Positions 1 through 8,735 of a stretch of DNA of 64,000 nucleotides are shown here, piece after piece. Every line of letters starts with the position of its first letter. The stretch's first letter is position 1. The notes below the pieces were generated by a model. The model saw nothing but the letters and a program-made list of their open reading frames with translations, did no database searches and was not told where the DNA came from. The stretch lies in assembly GCF_013307245.1 (NCBI RefSeq), contig NZ_CP028941.1, positions 620,001 to 684,000 on the forward strand, in the 5' to 3' direction. A program made the translations under genes and the position numbers. Origin of the DNA: Polynucleobacter antarcticus (GTDB lineage: Bacteria; Pseudomonadota; Gammaproteobacteria; Burkholderiales; Burkholderiaceae).

Positions 1-1045
1 TGGATTTTTTTGCTAAATAATCCAAATCCTCTTCGTTGAGTACCACTAAAAATCCAAGCGATGCAAAGGCTAAAAGGCGGTTTTTCAAATCTAAATCAGC
101 ACCGGCTTTGCTAGGATTATCAGTAAAGTCTACTGCACCAGCTTTTAGAAAACGCATGATGGTATTGAGTACCAAGCTGTTGGTAAAGTCTTTGGGCAAG
201 TCAGTTCTGGGGGAACACTCATAGCGTACCCGATAAGTAACTTGGCCATGATTAATCTCTGTCGCAGCACAAAGGTGCCAAGGCTGGAAAAAAGTATTTT
301 TACTTACAACGCAATCCATAGCGAGATTTAAAATTGAAGTTACTTTTTCGCAATCGCAATGTGCACTTAAGGCAATCGTGAATTCACGACGAAAACCGCG
401 GCCCGGATCCTGCTTGGTTGCGTTAATGTAATCTAAATCTAAAAATTTATTGTTATAAAACTGTTTAATGAGGCCATGCGTAGTATCACTTAGGGTGATC
501 AGTCGATGCTCCATCTGTACCACTTGATAAGTCTCTGGAATACGATTATCGCCTTCAAAAATAACGATATGATCACCCAAGCTTACAAGTCCATCAATTT
601 GTAATGAACTACTAGCGACAATATCTTTGATGCGATCCTGAAAGATATATCCCAAGCCAAGACCAATTGCCCCTGAAGCGGCAATTAAACTTGTAAAGTT
701 TCGATCGAAGAGAAATATAAAGCCAGCCAATCCAACTAGGGCGAGAATAATAATTGAACCAGCAGTCACAACAATAATAGGTATCTTTTTCTGCGGATTG
801 ACACGATTTAAGTTAACGATAGTGCGACGAAAAGCTTGATCTAAAGTTACTGCAATCAATGTAATTTGCATTAAGCCAACAAGATCTATTCCTATGGAAT
901 CAAATCCATCACTAAGGTCAGCACTGACAAAAGCAAATACTTTGCCTAAGGTATAGGCATACATTGCTAAGGCGATATTAGCAATAATAAGAAGAATTAA
1001 AGCCCATTTTGGAACTGCTGTAATTTTCTCGTGTGAAAGGGTCAT
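1..1045 (-). CDS. MscS-like mechanosensitive ion channel protein (partial)
   Basis: The minus strand is open from an ATG at 1045 to the left edge of the window (about 348 residues), so the C-terminus is missing. Three hydrophobic segments in the first ~130 residues are followed by a glycine-rich stretch (GAIGLGLGYIFQDRIKD) that matches the pore-lining helix and start of the beta domain of MscS channels. The family forms inner-membrane channels that release solutes under turgor stress. Some longer members carry a C-terminal cyclic-nucleotide-binding domain; whether this one does cannot be seen. It is not obviously linked to the photosynthesis genes. Confidence 0.8.
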   Translation of the reverse strand, partial: MTLSHEKITAVPKWALILLIIANIALAMYAYTLGKVFAFVSADLSDGFDSIGIDLVGLMQITLIAVTLDQAFRRTIVNLNRVNPQKKIPIIVVTAGSIIILALVGLAGFIFLFDRNFTSLIAASGAIGLGLGYIFQDRIKDIVASSSLQIDGLVSLGDHIVIFEGDNRIPETYQVVQMEHRLITLSDTTHGLIKQFYNNKFLDLDYINATKQDPGRGFRREFTIALSAHCDCEKVTSILNLAMDCVVSKNTFFQPWHLCAATEINHGQVTYRVRYECSPRTDLPKDFTNSLVLNTIMRFLKAGAVDFTDNPSKAGADLDLKNRLLAFASLGFLVVLNEEDLDYLAKKS

Positions 1046-1633
1046 AGCTAGTGAATTTCTTATTTAATTGACAGTTGGGTTGACATCATCATAATAATCA
1101 ATAAGTTACAGTTTCATGGATTCAAGCACAAAGTGCAACCTAGTGTACGACTGGTAACGCGCTTCACTGAAGGGTTTAAATCCTGTGCCCTGATGATGTC
1201 GGCTATTTAGCTTCCATTTACTCATTTTAAGCCCCTATCATGCATGGTAGATGACCACTTTTGGGATGTATTGTCGCAATAATCTATTGTTTACAGCGCT
1301 GCATCAATTCGTGAGTACCATGTAGTCGCCTGTACCCAATAATTTGCTATTAATTGAAATAGTTTAATGAGAATCTCAAGCATGTTCTTAAATTCATGGC
1401 CGACAAATTGAGATTTTGCAAAATTCAATATTTTGATCGCGAGTGAGTGCCTTACCCAAAACACTATTACAAGTGATGAATAATTTAACCTCATAAAAAG
1501 CATGCTGGCAGCCATCGGAAATTGACTTCATTGAATTTTGGCCTTACTGAGCATTTTTAAATAACTTTTAGTAAAAAAAATTAGATTCGGTAAGATAGAG
1601 TTAAGATTTATTAGCAACTATTAGGAGGTACTC
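1046..1633. other. intergenic region without a clear gene
   Basis: This 588-base AT-rich stretch separates the divergent MscS-like gene and cytochrome b561 gene. I see no tRNA, no strong hairpin and no convincing gene. A 74-codon minus-strand frame (1291-1515) with no obvious ribosome binding site is present, and I do not support it as a gene. The b561 gene has a good ribosome binding site (GGAGGT at 1623-1628). Confidence 0.5.
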
Positions 1634-2179
1634 ATGCTACAGAGCTATCCATTACTGGCCCGCCTTTTGCATTGGCTTACGGCTTTTTTTATCCTAATCT
1701 TATTTATTCTTGGTATTTGGATGACTGAGCGTTCCGGTGCAAATGTATGGGATGCACTCACGAACACGCTTTATGCATGGCATAAGTTCATTGGGTTCAC
1801 TCTTTTATGCCTAGTAATACTGAGATTTGCTGTCAAACTAAACTCCCAACGACCTGCTTATCCCAGCAGTATTTCACCGGCCAACATTAAACTAGCTTCA
1901 GCTGTTCATGGCATTCTCTACCTTCTTTTATTAATCGTACCGTTAATGGGATGGGCTGGAGTAACAGCATATCCCGCGTTAATTACGGTTGGAGGCTTTG
2001 AACTGCCAGCCATGCCTGGTATCCCCACTGATGAGGGTCTCGCTAAGCAGCTTTTCCAGATACACGGCTACCTTGCTCTTCTATTAGTGGGAATAGCTTC
2101 GGCTCATGCCACTGCTGCACTTACCCATCTTTTGATTAAGAAGGATGGGGTCTTTCAGCGAATGTGGTTTAAGCGGTGA
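1634..2179 (+). CDS. cytochrome b561 family protein
   Basis: A 181-residue integral membrane protein with about four transmembrane helices. The first helix begins near residue 8 and carries His13 in LLHWLTAFF. Further candidate heme-ligand histidines are His50 (AWHKFIGF), His92 (AVHGILYLL) and His144 (QIHGYLALL), the usual pattern of bacterial b561 proteins, which bind two b hemes and move electrons between quinol and a periplasmic acceptor such as oxygen or superoxide. The start is well supported by GGAGGT six bases upstream of the ATG. It ends 19 bases before the convergent RibA-like gene. A link to the neighbouring pathway is possible but unproven. Confidence 0.88.
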   Translation: MLQSYPLLARLLHWLTAFFILILFILGIWMTERSGANVWDALTNTLYAWHKFIGFTLLCLVILRFAVKLNSQRPAYPSSISPANIKLASAVHGILYLLLLIVPLMGWAGVTAYPALITVGGFELPAMPGIPTDEGLAKQLFQIHGYLALLLVGIASAHATAALTHLLIKKDGVFQRMWFKR

Positions 2180-2198
2180 TCAATACACCTTGCTTTGT

Positions 2199-3275
2199 TT
2201 AAAAGAGATGTCCGCTTTTGATAGCTTTTGTCTGAAGGTATAAGTCATTGTGCTTATTAGAAGGGTAACTATGGGATATCCGCTCTACTACCTCGATACC
2301 GTGCTCGGCTAAGGCTGTCACTTTAAGGGGATTATTAGTGAGTAGTTTGATGCGGTGAACTCCTAACTTATGCAACATTTGTGCAGCAGGTAGATAGTTC
2401 CGCTCATCAGAATCAAAACCCAATTGCAGGTTAGCCTCTACCGTATCTAACCCAGCATCTTGCAATTGATATGCGCGCAGCTTATTCGCTAAACCAATTC
2501 CTCGTCCTTCTTGAGCAAGATAGAGCAAAATTCCACTTCCTGCCCGAGACATTTCTGTAATAGCCCCTTTGAGCTGATTGCCACAATCACAACGAAGGGA
2601 TCCCAGTAAGTCCCCTGTAAAACATTCTGAGTGCAATCTGACTAATATGGGCTCCAAAGGATTAATGTCGCCAACGACAATAGCTAAATGCTCAACTCCG
2701 CCATCACGAGGACGAAATGCAAGCACTCGAGCATTTTCTGCATTTTCTAAGGGCACTTGTGCATCACTGACCTGCATCAGCGATTGCGCAGCATTGGTTA
2801 AATAAGACCGTATAGCTTCAGCACTCACTTCAAGGGTATCTTTCGGCACAATAGCATCCTCGAAAATCAGTGCTGCAGGTAAAAGACGGGATAATTTACA
2901 CAAGAGAACTGATGCTTGTTCTATCTCACTAGCATCACTAACAACCAACCCATCTAATGCTGGATGAGTCATCATGGACACAAGCGGATTAGCCAAAAAT
3001 TCAATCACATCGATTGTGAGACCCTGAGGATGAGAGATGGCACTCATCAATCGGTTCTTAGCTGGATCAATTTTAAGTGCGTGAGCACGTGAGCCCGTAA
3101 TAACGAGCGAAGGGGTACCTCCGGAACGCATCAGCATTTCCAGAGAGTCCGGGTTTAGTGCCTCTGCAGCAACAATAAGAAGGCTAGTTTTTCCATCGAC
3201 CAAGGCAACCGGAGCGCCACGGCGCAACTCAGATATTGCGCGGTCAACTTCAATGAGGGGGTCGGAAATTGCCAC
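2199..3275 (-). CDS. GTP cyclohydrolase II (RibA-like) with degenerate RibB-like N-terminal half
   Basis: GTP cyclohydrolase II opens the guanine ring of GTP to give 2,5-diamino-6-ribosylamino-pyrimidinone phosphate. The C-terminal half (about residues 190-358) carries the zinc motif Cys218-X10-Cys229-X-Cys231 and the substrate loop QEGRGIGL. The N-terminal ~180 residues align in position with DHBP synthase (RibB), but the acidic motif DDEDRE is replaced by VDGKTS, so that activity is probably lost. It is divergent from the RibD-type reductase with only 35 bases between. Placed with a reductase, glycosyltransferases and an exporter, it is probably a specialised paralog feeding a GTP-derived product, not the housekeeping riboflavin enzyme; the latter role cannot be excluded. 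Confidence 0.85.
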   Translation of the reverse strand: MAISDPLIEVDRAISELRRGAPVALVDGKTSLLIVAAEALNPDSLEMLMRSGGTPSLVITGSRAHALKIDPAKNRLMSAISHPQGLTIDVIEFLANPLVSMMTHPALDGLVVSDASEIEQASVLLCKLSRLLPAALIFEDAIVPKDTLEVSAEAIRSYLTNAAQSLMQVSDAQVPLENAENARVLAFRPRDGGVEHLAIVVGDINPLEPILVRLHSECFTGDLLGSLRCDCGNQLKGAITEMSRAGSGILLYLAQEGRGIGLANKLRAYQLQDAGLDTVEANLQLGFDSDERNYLPAAQMLHKLGVHRIKLLTNNPLKVTALAEHGIEVVERISHSYPSNKHNDLYLQTKAIKSGHLF

Positions 3276-3310
3276 GGTAGGCTTAACTAAAAAATCTATA
3301 AAAGGGTTTA

Positions 3311-4237
3311 TTGAAAAAATTGCTTTTCTTGATTACATCAAAGCAAATTATGACACCATATGGTAAATTATTCTTGACAGGCAGTTGCTTCACTAACCAT
3401 AACCAGGGTTTTTACGCCATGGCCTCACCTCCCCCCTACCCTCCTCAGGTACAAACTGCTCAACCCTCTGGATCTGAGGAAGCTCATGATCATTGGAATA
3501 ATTTTTTAACCACTTTTTTTAGTGCTGATGTTTTACCTCAATCAGCACTGCAGACGATTTTTGAACCGATTAGGGCCCCCTCTTTAGATTCCATGACAGT
3601 GATAGGTCAAATTGGACAAACTATGGATGGACGAATTGCGACAATAACAGGTCAATCTAAATACATTAATGGATCATCTGGCCTCAGTCATTTGCACCAA
3701 TTACGTGCTTTAGTTGATGCAGTAGTAATCGGTGTTGGCACAGCGTTAACTGATAATCCTCAACTCAATGTCAGACTAGTGAGTGGCAAGAACCCAACTC
3801 GGGTTGTGATTGACCCCCAAGGAAGATTAGGATGTGACGCACAAGTCTGGCGTGAAGATGGTACAAAAAGACTCTGGATTATTGCAGAGGGTAAAAAGGT
3901 CTCCGCCCCATCAGGAGTTGAAGTGCTTACTTTACCTATGGTGGATGGTCGCATCGAAGCGGCAACAATCTTAAAAAGTCTTCGAATGCAGGGTCTCAAA
4001 CGTATTCTCATTGAAGGGGGTGCATTTACCTTATCCCATTTTATGCAAGCCGGCTGCTTAGATCGTCTGCATATCATCATTGCCCCCATCATTATGGGAT
4101 CTGGTCGACCTAGCTTTGAACTACCTGCTATCGAACATATGGACCAAGCTACGCGCCTCAATATACAAACGCATGTATTAAATAATGAAGTGCTTTTTGA
4201 TTGCGACCTGAGTAGTCAAAGATTAAAGCTAGATTAA
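3311..4237 (+). CDS. RibD C-terminal domain (pyrimidine reductase-like) protein
   Basis: The core starts near residue 96 with the RibD/DHFR-like fold: GQTMDGRIAT, then DAVVIGVGTALTDNPQL, then LIEGGAFTLSHFM and IAPIIMGSGRP. These are the NADPH and substrate motifs of 5-amino-6-(5-phosphoribosylamino)uracil reductases. There is no deaminase domain. About 95 N-terminal residues are poorly conserved. The start is uncertain: TTG at 3311 (with AAAGGG just upstream), ATG at 3350 or ATG at 3419 are all in frame. The substrate would logically be the product of the adjacent GTP cyclohydrolase II. The stop overlaps the stop of the convergent glycosyltransferase gene by four bases. Confidence 0.82.
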   Translation: MKKLLFLITSKQIMTPYGKLFLTGSCFTNHNQGFYAMASPPPYPPQVQTAQPSGSEEAHDHWNNFLTTFFSADVLPQSALQTIFEPIRAPSLDSMTVIGQIGQTMDGRIATITGQSKYINGSSGLSHLHQLRALVDAVVIGVGTALTDNPQLNVRLVSGKNPTRVVIDPQGRLGCDAQVWREDGTKRLWIIAEGKKVSAPSGVEVLTLPMVDGRIEAATILKSLRMQGLKRILIEGGAFTLSHFMQAGCLDRLHIIIAPIIMGSGRPSFELPAIEHMDQATRLNIQTHVLNNEVLFDCDLSSQRLKLD

Positions 4238-5334
4238 TTCTCATCAGAGAATGCAAAGCTGTAAATGATTTCTGAAAAGCGTTTAGCTGAATCTTCCCAA
4301 GTAGATTGTTGAGCAGCTACCTTACGCGCCCCTTGCGACAACTCAAAACGATAATTTCTGTCTTGCATCACCTTTCGTAAAGCAGCTGTTAAACTTTTTA
4401 TATCGTCTGGCGGTACGAGTAAGCCCGCCCCAGCGGGTACTGTCTCAGAAATAGCTCCTGCATTCGTACCAATAACGGGTAGGCCTCTAGCAAGAGCCTC
4501 TGCATAGGCCATCCCATAACCCTCAAATCGTGAAGCCAGAACAAAAATATCTGCCTGACCATACAAAAGTTCCATGTGCTCCGCAGTCACGACTCCAAGT
4601 ACGTGGACACGATCTTTGAAACCAAAATAGTGGATATCTTCCTGAAGCTTTTTTAAGGCGACATCATCACGGCTTATATCTCCTGCAATTGACAATGTCC
4701 AAGGTAGGTCTGCCAGTGGCTGTAATGCTGCAATGAGTACATCGAAGCCTTTTCGGTGGATCACTGATCCGACCGATAGAAGATGCAGTCCTTCTGAGGG
4801 GCTGAGAGGGGATATTTCAGGGGGGTTTATGAGTACCGGTCGATCAGTACCCGGAAAAACCACTTGAATAGACTGTTCTTGCACACCGAGAAATTTCGCT
4901 ACATGTTGCGCAGTTGTTGGGCTATTGACGATCACTTGTTTAACATGCCTAAGAGATAAAGCCTCGCTCGCCTTTAATATGTCAGCTTGCTCAATACTCA
5001 ATCCTGTCTCTAAAGCTAAGGGATGATGAATCAGCGCAATGATGGGATGACGTGTTGCTAGCTCAGCAACGATCTCGGGCAAGACACCTAAAGCTAAGCC
5101 ATCCATCACTACTGGAATATCTAGCCTAAGATTCAGTAGCAACTGACGAGCTTTGGCAATAGTCTCTTGACTAGGATAAGGAAAGTCGTACCCTAAACTT
5201 AATAACTCAATCTGCCAACCTAGATCTCTCAGCCCCTCGATAATTCGTCGATCATAGGCGTAGCCACCGGTAGGCGTTGATAAATCCCCTGGAAATGCAA
5301 AGATAAGTTGTTTTGGTTTAACGCTAGCACCCAG
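4234..5334 (-). CDS. GT4-family glycosyltransferase (non-canonical start)
   Basis: A GT-B fold glycosyltransferase. The C-terminal half has SVGSVIHRKGFDVLIAAL and the EX7E nucleotide-sugar site (EGYGMAYAEALARG) followed by TNAGAISETVP. The first normal-type start codon (TTG at 5142) would remove the N-terminal acceptor region, which is clearly encoded upstream (FPGDLSTPTGGYAYDRRI). That extended frame has no ATG, GTG or TTG; CTG at 5332-5334 is the best candidate. If one A of the AAAA at 5335-5338 were absent, an ATG at 5350, inside the upstream gene, would come into frame. Transcribed with the PTPS-like and dehydrogenase genes; presumably it glycosylates the pathway product. Confidence 0.8.
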   Translation of the reverse strand: MGASVKPKQLIFAFPGDLSTPTGGYAYDRRIIEGLRDLGWQIELLSLGYDFPYPSQETIAKARQLLLNLRLDIPVVMDGLALGVLPEIVAELATRHPIIALIHHPLALETGLSIEQADILKASEALSLRHVKQVIVNSPTTAQHVAKFLGVQEQSIQVVFPGTDRPVLINPPEISPLSPSEGLHLLSVGSVIHRKGFDVLIAALQPLADLPWTLSIAGDISRDDVALKKLQEDIHYFGFKDRVHVLGVVTAEHMELLYGQADIFVLASRFEGYGMAYAEALARGLPVIGTNAGAISETVPAGAGLLVPPDDIKSLTAALRKVMQDRNYRFELSQGARKVAAQQSTWEDSAKRFSEIIYSFAFSDEN

Positions 5335-5336
5335 TT

Positions 5337-5738
5337 TTAATGAATTGCTGCCTCATACCAGGCTCGTGCTACGTGCGATTCAGAGATAGTCACTCTAATT
5401 GCATGTAATTCTTTACCATCACGACCTAAATCCCCATTACGTGCGGCAGTTGCTAGATGATCAAAAATATACTTTGTAAGAAATTCAGTAGTGGTGTTGA
5501 TATTCTTAAACTCAGGGTTCTCATCTAAATTTGAGTAATTTAACGGCTGAAGCGTCGCTTTAAGTACGTCAAGCGCCCGACCAATATCTATCACGATGCC
5601 ATTAACATCCAATTCTTTTGAAATAAATGCAGCATCAACTATAAACGTTGCGCCATGTAATGCTTTGGCAGGCCCAAAGACATCCCCACGAAAAGAGTGG
5701 GCAATCATGATGTGATCTCGAACTTCAACTGTAAACAC
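5337..5738 (-). CDS. 6-pyruvoyl-tetrahydropterin synthase/QueD-like protein lacking catalytic residues
   Basis: 133 residues with the T-fold pattern of the PTPS/QueD family: AHSFRG (His14), LHGATF (His28), LNYSNLDE, NTTTEFL and TISESHVARAWYE. The normal HGH zinc pair is HGA, so the third zinc ligand is missing. The protein contains no cysteine at all, so the catalytic Cys is absent, and the LDH dyad is LNY. It is therefore unlikely to do the normal dihydroneopterin triphosphate reaction, although the pterin-binding fold and the Glu anchor (SES) remain. It sits between the BchC-like dehydrogenase and the GT4 gene, in one transcription unit. I infer a pteridine- or pyrimidine-binding role. Confidence 0.8.
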   Translation of the reverse strand: MFTVEVRDHIMIAHSFRGDVFGPAKALHGATFIVDAAFISKELDVNGIVIDIGRALDVLKATLQPLNYSNLDENPEFKNINTTTEFLTKYIFDHLATAARNGDLGRDGKELHAIRVTISESHVARAWYEAAIH

Positions 5739-5748
5739 GGCTAACTCC

Positions 5749-6750
5749 TTAGGGGTAACGAATCAGGCAACAGAGGGAATCACTTTGTTGCCCAAGGATT
5801 TCAGGTAAGCGACTAGGTAGATTATTAAACTCTATTGCGGGAGTTAACAATACATCAAGACGTGGATCATTGAGCATTTCAAGGGCCGCACTGAGTCGAC
5901 GGTGGTAGTTCCAGCGTGGACGTCTACTTGCGGAAATATGTCCCACCTGACTGGACTGTAAGCGGATCTGTCGACTATGAAATGCCCCTCCCAGAGGCAC
6001 GCTCACTGAGGCTGATCCATACCAACTGAGCTCAAGAACGGTAGCTTCGTCGCCTGCGCACATAAGTGCAGTAGCCAGTCCAGATGCCGTGCCACTGCAA
6101 TGAATCACAACATCACTATCTACCGGAGCTGATGTGGGCAAGGAAAATTGTGCGCCAAGTGCATGCGCCACGGTGGCGCGCTCAGAGTTAGTATCAACAA
6201 GCGTTACCTCAGCGCCAGGCAAATGAGCACATAAAAAAGCGACCAGGCAGCCTATGACGCCCCCACCAACCACCACCACTCGATCTCCTGGGCCTGGCGC
6301 TGCGTCCCAGACCGCATTAAGCGCCGTCTCCATATTGGCTGCTAGTACAGCCCGCTCTGGCTTAAGCTCGCTTGGAATCAAACATACCGAATCGGCTTTT
6401 GCCTGATAAAGGGTTTGATGTGGCATAAGGGCAAAAACCAATTGCCCTATGAGAGATGGCGGCCCTTGCTCGATACGACCCACATTGGAATAGCCATATT
6501 TCACTGGAAATGGAAATGTGCCATCCATGAAGGGTGCACGCATACGGGTGTACTCGGTCTCAGGAACGAGCCCTCTGTAGACTAAGGATTCCGTTCCACG
6601 ACTTAGCGCTCCAAATAGAGATCGCACTTGAACTGCATCATCAGCTAATGGCCCAAGGACTTCCGTACGCAACTCCGCACGCTCTGGAGCAACATACCAA
6701 AGTGACTGACTGACCAGTGTATCTGGAGAATTACTTGAAGTATCTGCCAC
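5749..6750 (-). CDS. BchC-like medium-chain dehydrogenase (zinc-independent type)
   Basis: 333 residues of the medium-chain dehydrogenase/reductase superfamily. The N-terminal catalytic-domain motif GALSRGTESLVYRG resembles the SGISTGTEKLLWQG of the BchC encoded at 52005-52955, and the usual zinc-binding Cys/His set of alcohol dehydrogenases is not seen. The Rossmann motif VVVVGGGVIGCLVAF lies near residue 160. It would oxidise or reduce a hydroxyl group using NAD(P). It starts an operon with the PTPS-like and GT4 genes (10-base spacing) and is divergent from the membrane glycosyltransferase gene. The substrate is unknown. Confidence 0.78.
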   Translation of the reverse strand: MADTSSNSPDTLVSQSLWYVAPERAELRTEVLGPLADDAVQVRSLFGALSRGTESLVYRGLVPETEYTRMRAPFMDGTFPFPVKYGYSNVGRIEQGPPSLIGQLVFALMPHQTLYQAKADSVCLIPSELKPERAVLAANMETALNAVWDAAPGPGDRVVVVGGGVIGCLVAFLCAHLPGAEVTLVDTNSERATVAHALGAQFSLPTSAPVDSDVVIHCSGTASGLATALMCAGDEATVLELSWYGSASVSVPLGGAFHSRQIRLQSSQVGHISASRRPRWNYHRRLSAALEMLNDPRLDVLLTPAIEFNNLPSRLPEILGQQSDSLCCLIRYP

Positions 6751-6919
6751 GAAAGAGTCCTAGGTATTTGTAAGTAAATAATATCGACACTTTAAGTGTA
6801 AATTAACGCCCTATCCTATACTGCACATGCTGCCTATGCTACACAAGTCACTTTTACAGTATAAGTGAGCCTCAAACTGTCATTTACATTCCATCATAAA
6901 CACTACTATTGCTACCCTC
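6751..6919. promoter_or_regulatory. divergent promoter region with palindrome ACACTT-T-AAGTGT
   Basis: The 169-base gap between the divergent dehydrogenase and membrane glycosyltransferase genes must carry both promoters. It contains a perfect 6-bp-arm palindrome at 6787-6799 (ACACTT T AAGTGT) and a looser CACTT...AAGTG pair near 6850-6867. These could be an operator for a dimeric regulator. No TGT-N12-ACA box is present, so direct PpsR control is not indicated. Confidence 0.35.
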
Positions 6920-8704
6920 TTGAATCACTCGAATCATCTTCCCACCAAAGCAGTTATCAGGATACGTCGTTGCATTTTTGCTGGACTCTCGATCAGCACA
7001 TTTTTTTTCATGATTTGGCTGATGTATACAGCGCTCTCAACCCAAATACCCTTAACGCTGCGTATTACATTCGTCACGTTATTTACGGTCACCCTTCCCT
7101 GGATGGTTATTGGCTTTTGGAATGCGGTCATTGGCTTTTTCTTATGTCAGATCTATCAAGACCCCAGTACTATTATTTTGCCAGCAGAAATGAATCCCTC
7201 GGATGATCGAGCAATAACATCATCAACCGCTATTTTGATCTGCATACGCAATGAGTCACCCGAAAGAGTGACGCGAAATTTGGAAATTACGCTACAAGGG
7301 CTGATTTCTCATGAGCCAAATACAAGCCCTGCCATTAATAAGCACTTTCATGTTTATATCCTCAGTGACACTGATGATGAAACGATCGCTCAGCATGAAA
7401 AATCGTGCTTTGAAAAAATTAGGCAGCGCTGGCAAGATTACTGTTCGATTACATACCGCTGCCGTACGGAAAATACCGGTTATAAGGCTGGAAATATTGC
7501 TGACTTTTGCAAACACTGGGGTGGTCAACATGAGTTTGCCATTACTTTAGATGCAGATAGTTTAATGACAGGCTCTGCCATGAAGCGTCTTGTTCGCATG
7601 ATGCAATCAAACCCTCATCTAGGTATTTTGCAAGGTTTAGTTGTAGGGCTGCCCTCAACAAGTGCCTTTACGCGCTTATTTCAATATGGCATGCGACTAG
7701 GTATGCGGTCCTATACCATGGGCTCAGCATGGTGGCAGGCCGACTGCGGTCCCTACTGGGGACACAATGCCATCATCAGGCTGGCTCCATTCATAGCGCA
7801 CTGCGATGTCTCTAACTTACTTACTCACAAGGGTAGTGATCACACTATTTTAAGTCACGATTTAATTGAAGCAGTACTGATGCGCAGTGCTGGATATGAA
7901 GTACGTATCTATCCACAAGAAGATCAAAGCTGGGAAGAGAATCCACCTACCTTGACAGAGTACATTCGACGGGATTTACGTTGGTGCGAAGGAAATCTGC
8001 AATACATTCATTTACTCACATTGCCCAATTTAAAGTGGATGAGTCGCTTACAACTTCTCCTGGCAATATGCATGTTCTTAGGCTCTCCTGCTTGGATTGT
8101 CCTCATGATTGTCTTTTCTACTGCAATTTATATTAGCAACACACCAATGGATGTTATCAACAGTAATCCATTGTCCCTATTGGTAATCGTTGCACTATTC
8201 ATGTGGTATCTCCCAAAAATTGCGGGTGCGCTTAATGTCATATTGCGTAAACAAGAACGAGAGCGTTTTGGTGGGGGATGGCGCTTTACCTTAAGCTTCA
8301 CTATTGAGATGCTATTTTCTCTCCTAATGACACCGATCACCTGGCTTAATCACAGTATTTTTATAGTGGGACTCCTGTTTGGTAAAAAACAGGGGTGGAT
8401 GGGCCAATCCCGCGATGATCACAGCATCGCTTTATTAGACGCAATAAGACAATTTTGGCCGCATACGGTGTTGGGTATCACGCTAGCAGTTATGATCTTC
8501 GTATCCGACCCCAAAATACTGCCCTACGCTCTATTCTTTTTAGGTGGCCTCGTTTTGGCCATTCCTCTAGCAGTTCTAAGCTCACAAGCTTGGCTAGGAA
8601 AGCTGATGCAGAGCTGCAAACTGCTATCTTTACCAGAAGAAATTTCACCTCCTGAGGCATTATTAGCATTGAAGACATCAGCACTAAAGACAAAAGTGCA
8701 ATAA
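6920..8704 (+). CDS. OpgH/MdoH-like membrane glycosyltransferase (GT2)
   Basis: 594 residues. Two N-terminal transmembrane helices (about 15-60) precede a cytoplasmic GT2 domain with ILSDTDDE, YKAGNIADFC, the TLDADS metal site, GHNAIIR, SHDLIEA and the RRDLRWCEGNLQY signature of processive glucosyltransferases. Several helices follow (about 375-560). The family (OpgH) makes the linear backbone of osmoregulated periplasmic glucans from UDP-glucose; this protein is shorter than E. coli OpgH (~850). The only reasonable start is TTG at 6920, since an in-frame stop lies at 6866. It is followed by an NdvA-like exporter, so a glycan or glycosylated metabolite is probably made and exported. Confidence 0.85.
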   Translation: MNHSNHLPTKAVIRIRRCIFAGLSISTFFFMIWLMYTALSTQIPLTLRITFVTLFTVTLPWMVIGFWNAVIGFFLCQIYQDPSTIILPAEMNPSDDRAITSSTAILICIRNESPERVTRNLEITLQGLISHEPNTSPAINKHFHVYILSDTDDETIAQHEKSCFEKIRQRWQDYCSITYRCRTENTGYKAGNIADFCKHWGGQHEFAITLDADSLMTGSAMKRLVRMMQSNPHLGILQGLVVGLPSTSAFTRLFQYGMRLGMRSYTMGSAWWQADCGPYWGHNAIIRLAPFIAHCDVSNLLTHKGSDHTILSHDLIEAVLMRSAGYEVRIYPQEDQSWEENPPTLTEYIRRDLRWCEGNLQYIHLLTLPNLKWMSRLQLLLAICMFLGSPAWIVLMIVFSTAIYISNTPMDVINSNPLSLLVIVALFMWYLPKIAGALNVILRKQERERFGGGWRFTLSFTIEMLFSLLMTPITWLNHSIFIVGLLFGKKQGWMGQSRDDHSIALLDAIRQFWPHTVLGITLAVMIFVSDPKILPYALFFLGGLVLAIPLAVLSSQAWLGKLMQSCKLLSLPEEISPPEALLALKTSALKTKVQ

Positions 8705-8735
8705 CCTTAGTAAAAAAGCCACATCACTTCGATCA

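Noticed and set aside
1291-1515. 74-codon minus-strand frame in the first intergenic region
   Set aside because: No ribosome binding site and no family pattern beyond faint likeness to phasin helices; AT-rich sequence often gives such frames.
6865-7206. 113-codon plus-strand frame overlapping the OpgH-like gene
   Set aside because: Lies out of frame inside a gene with clear GT2 motifs; no family match.
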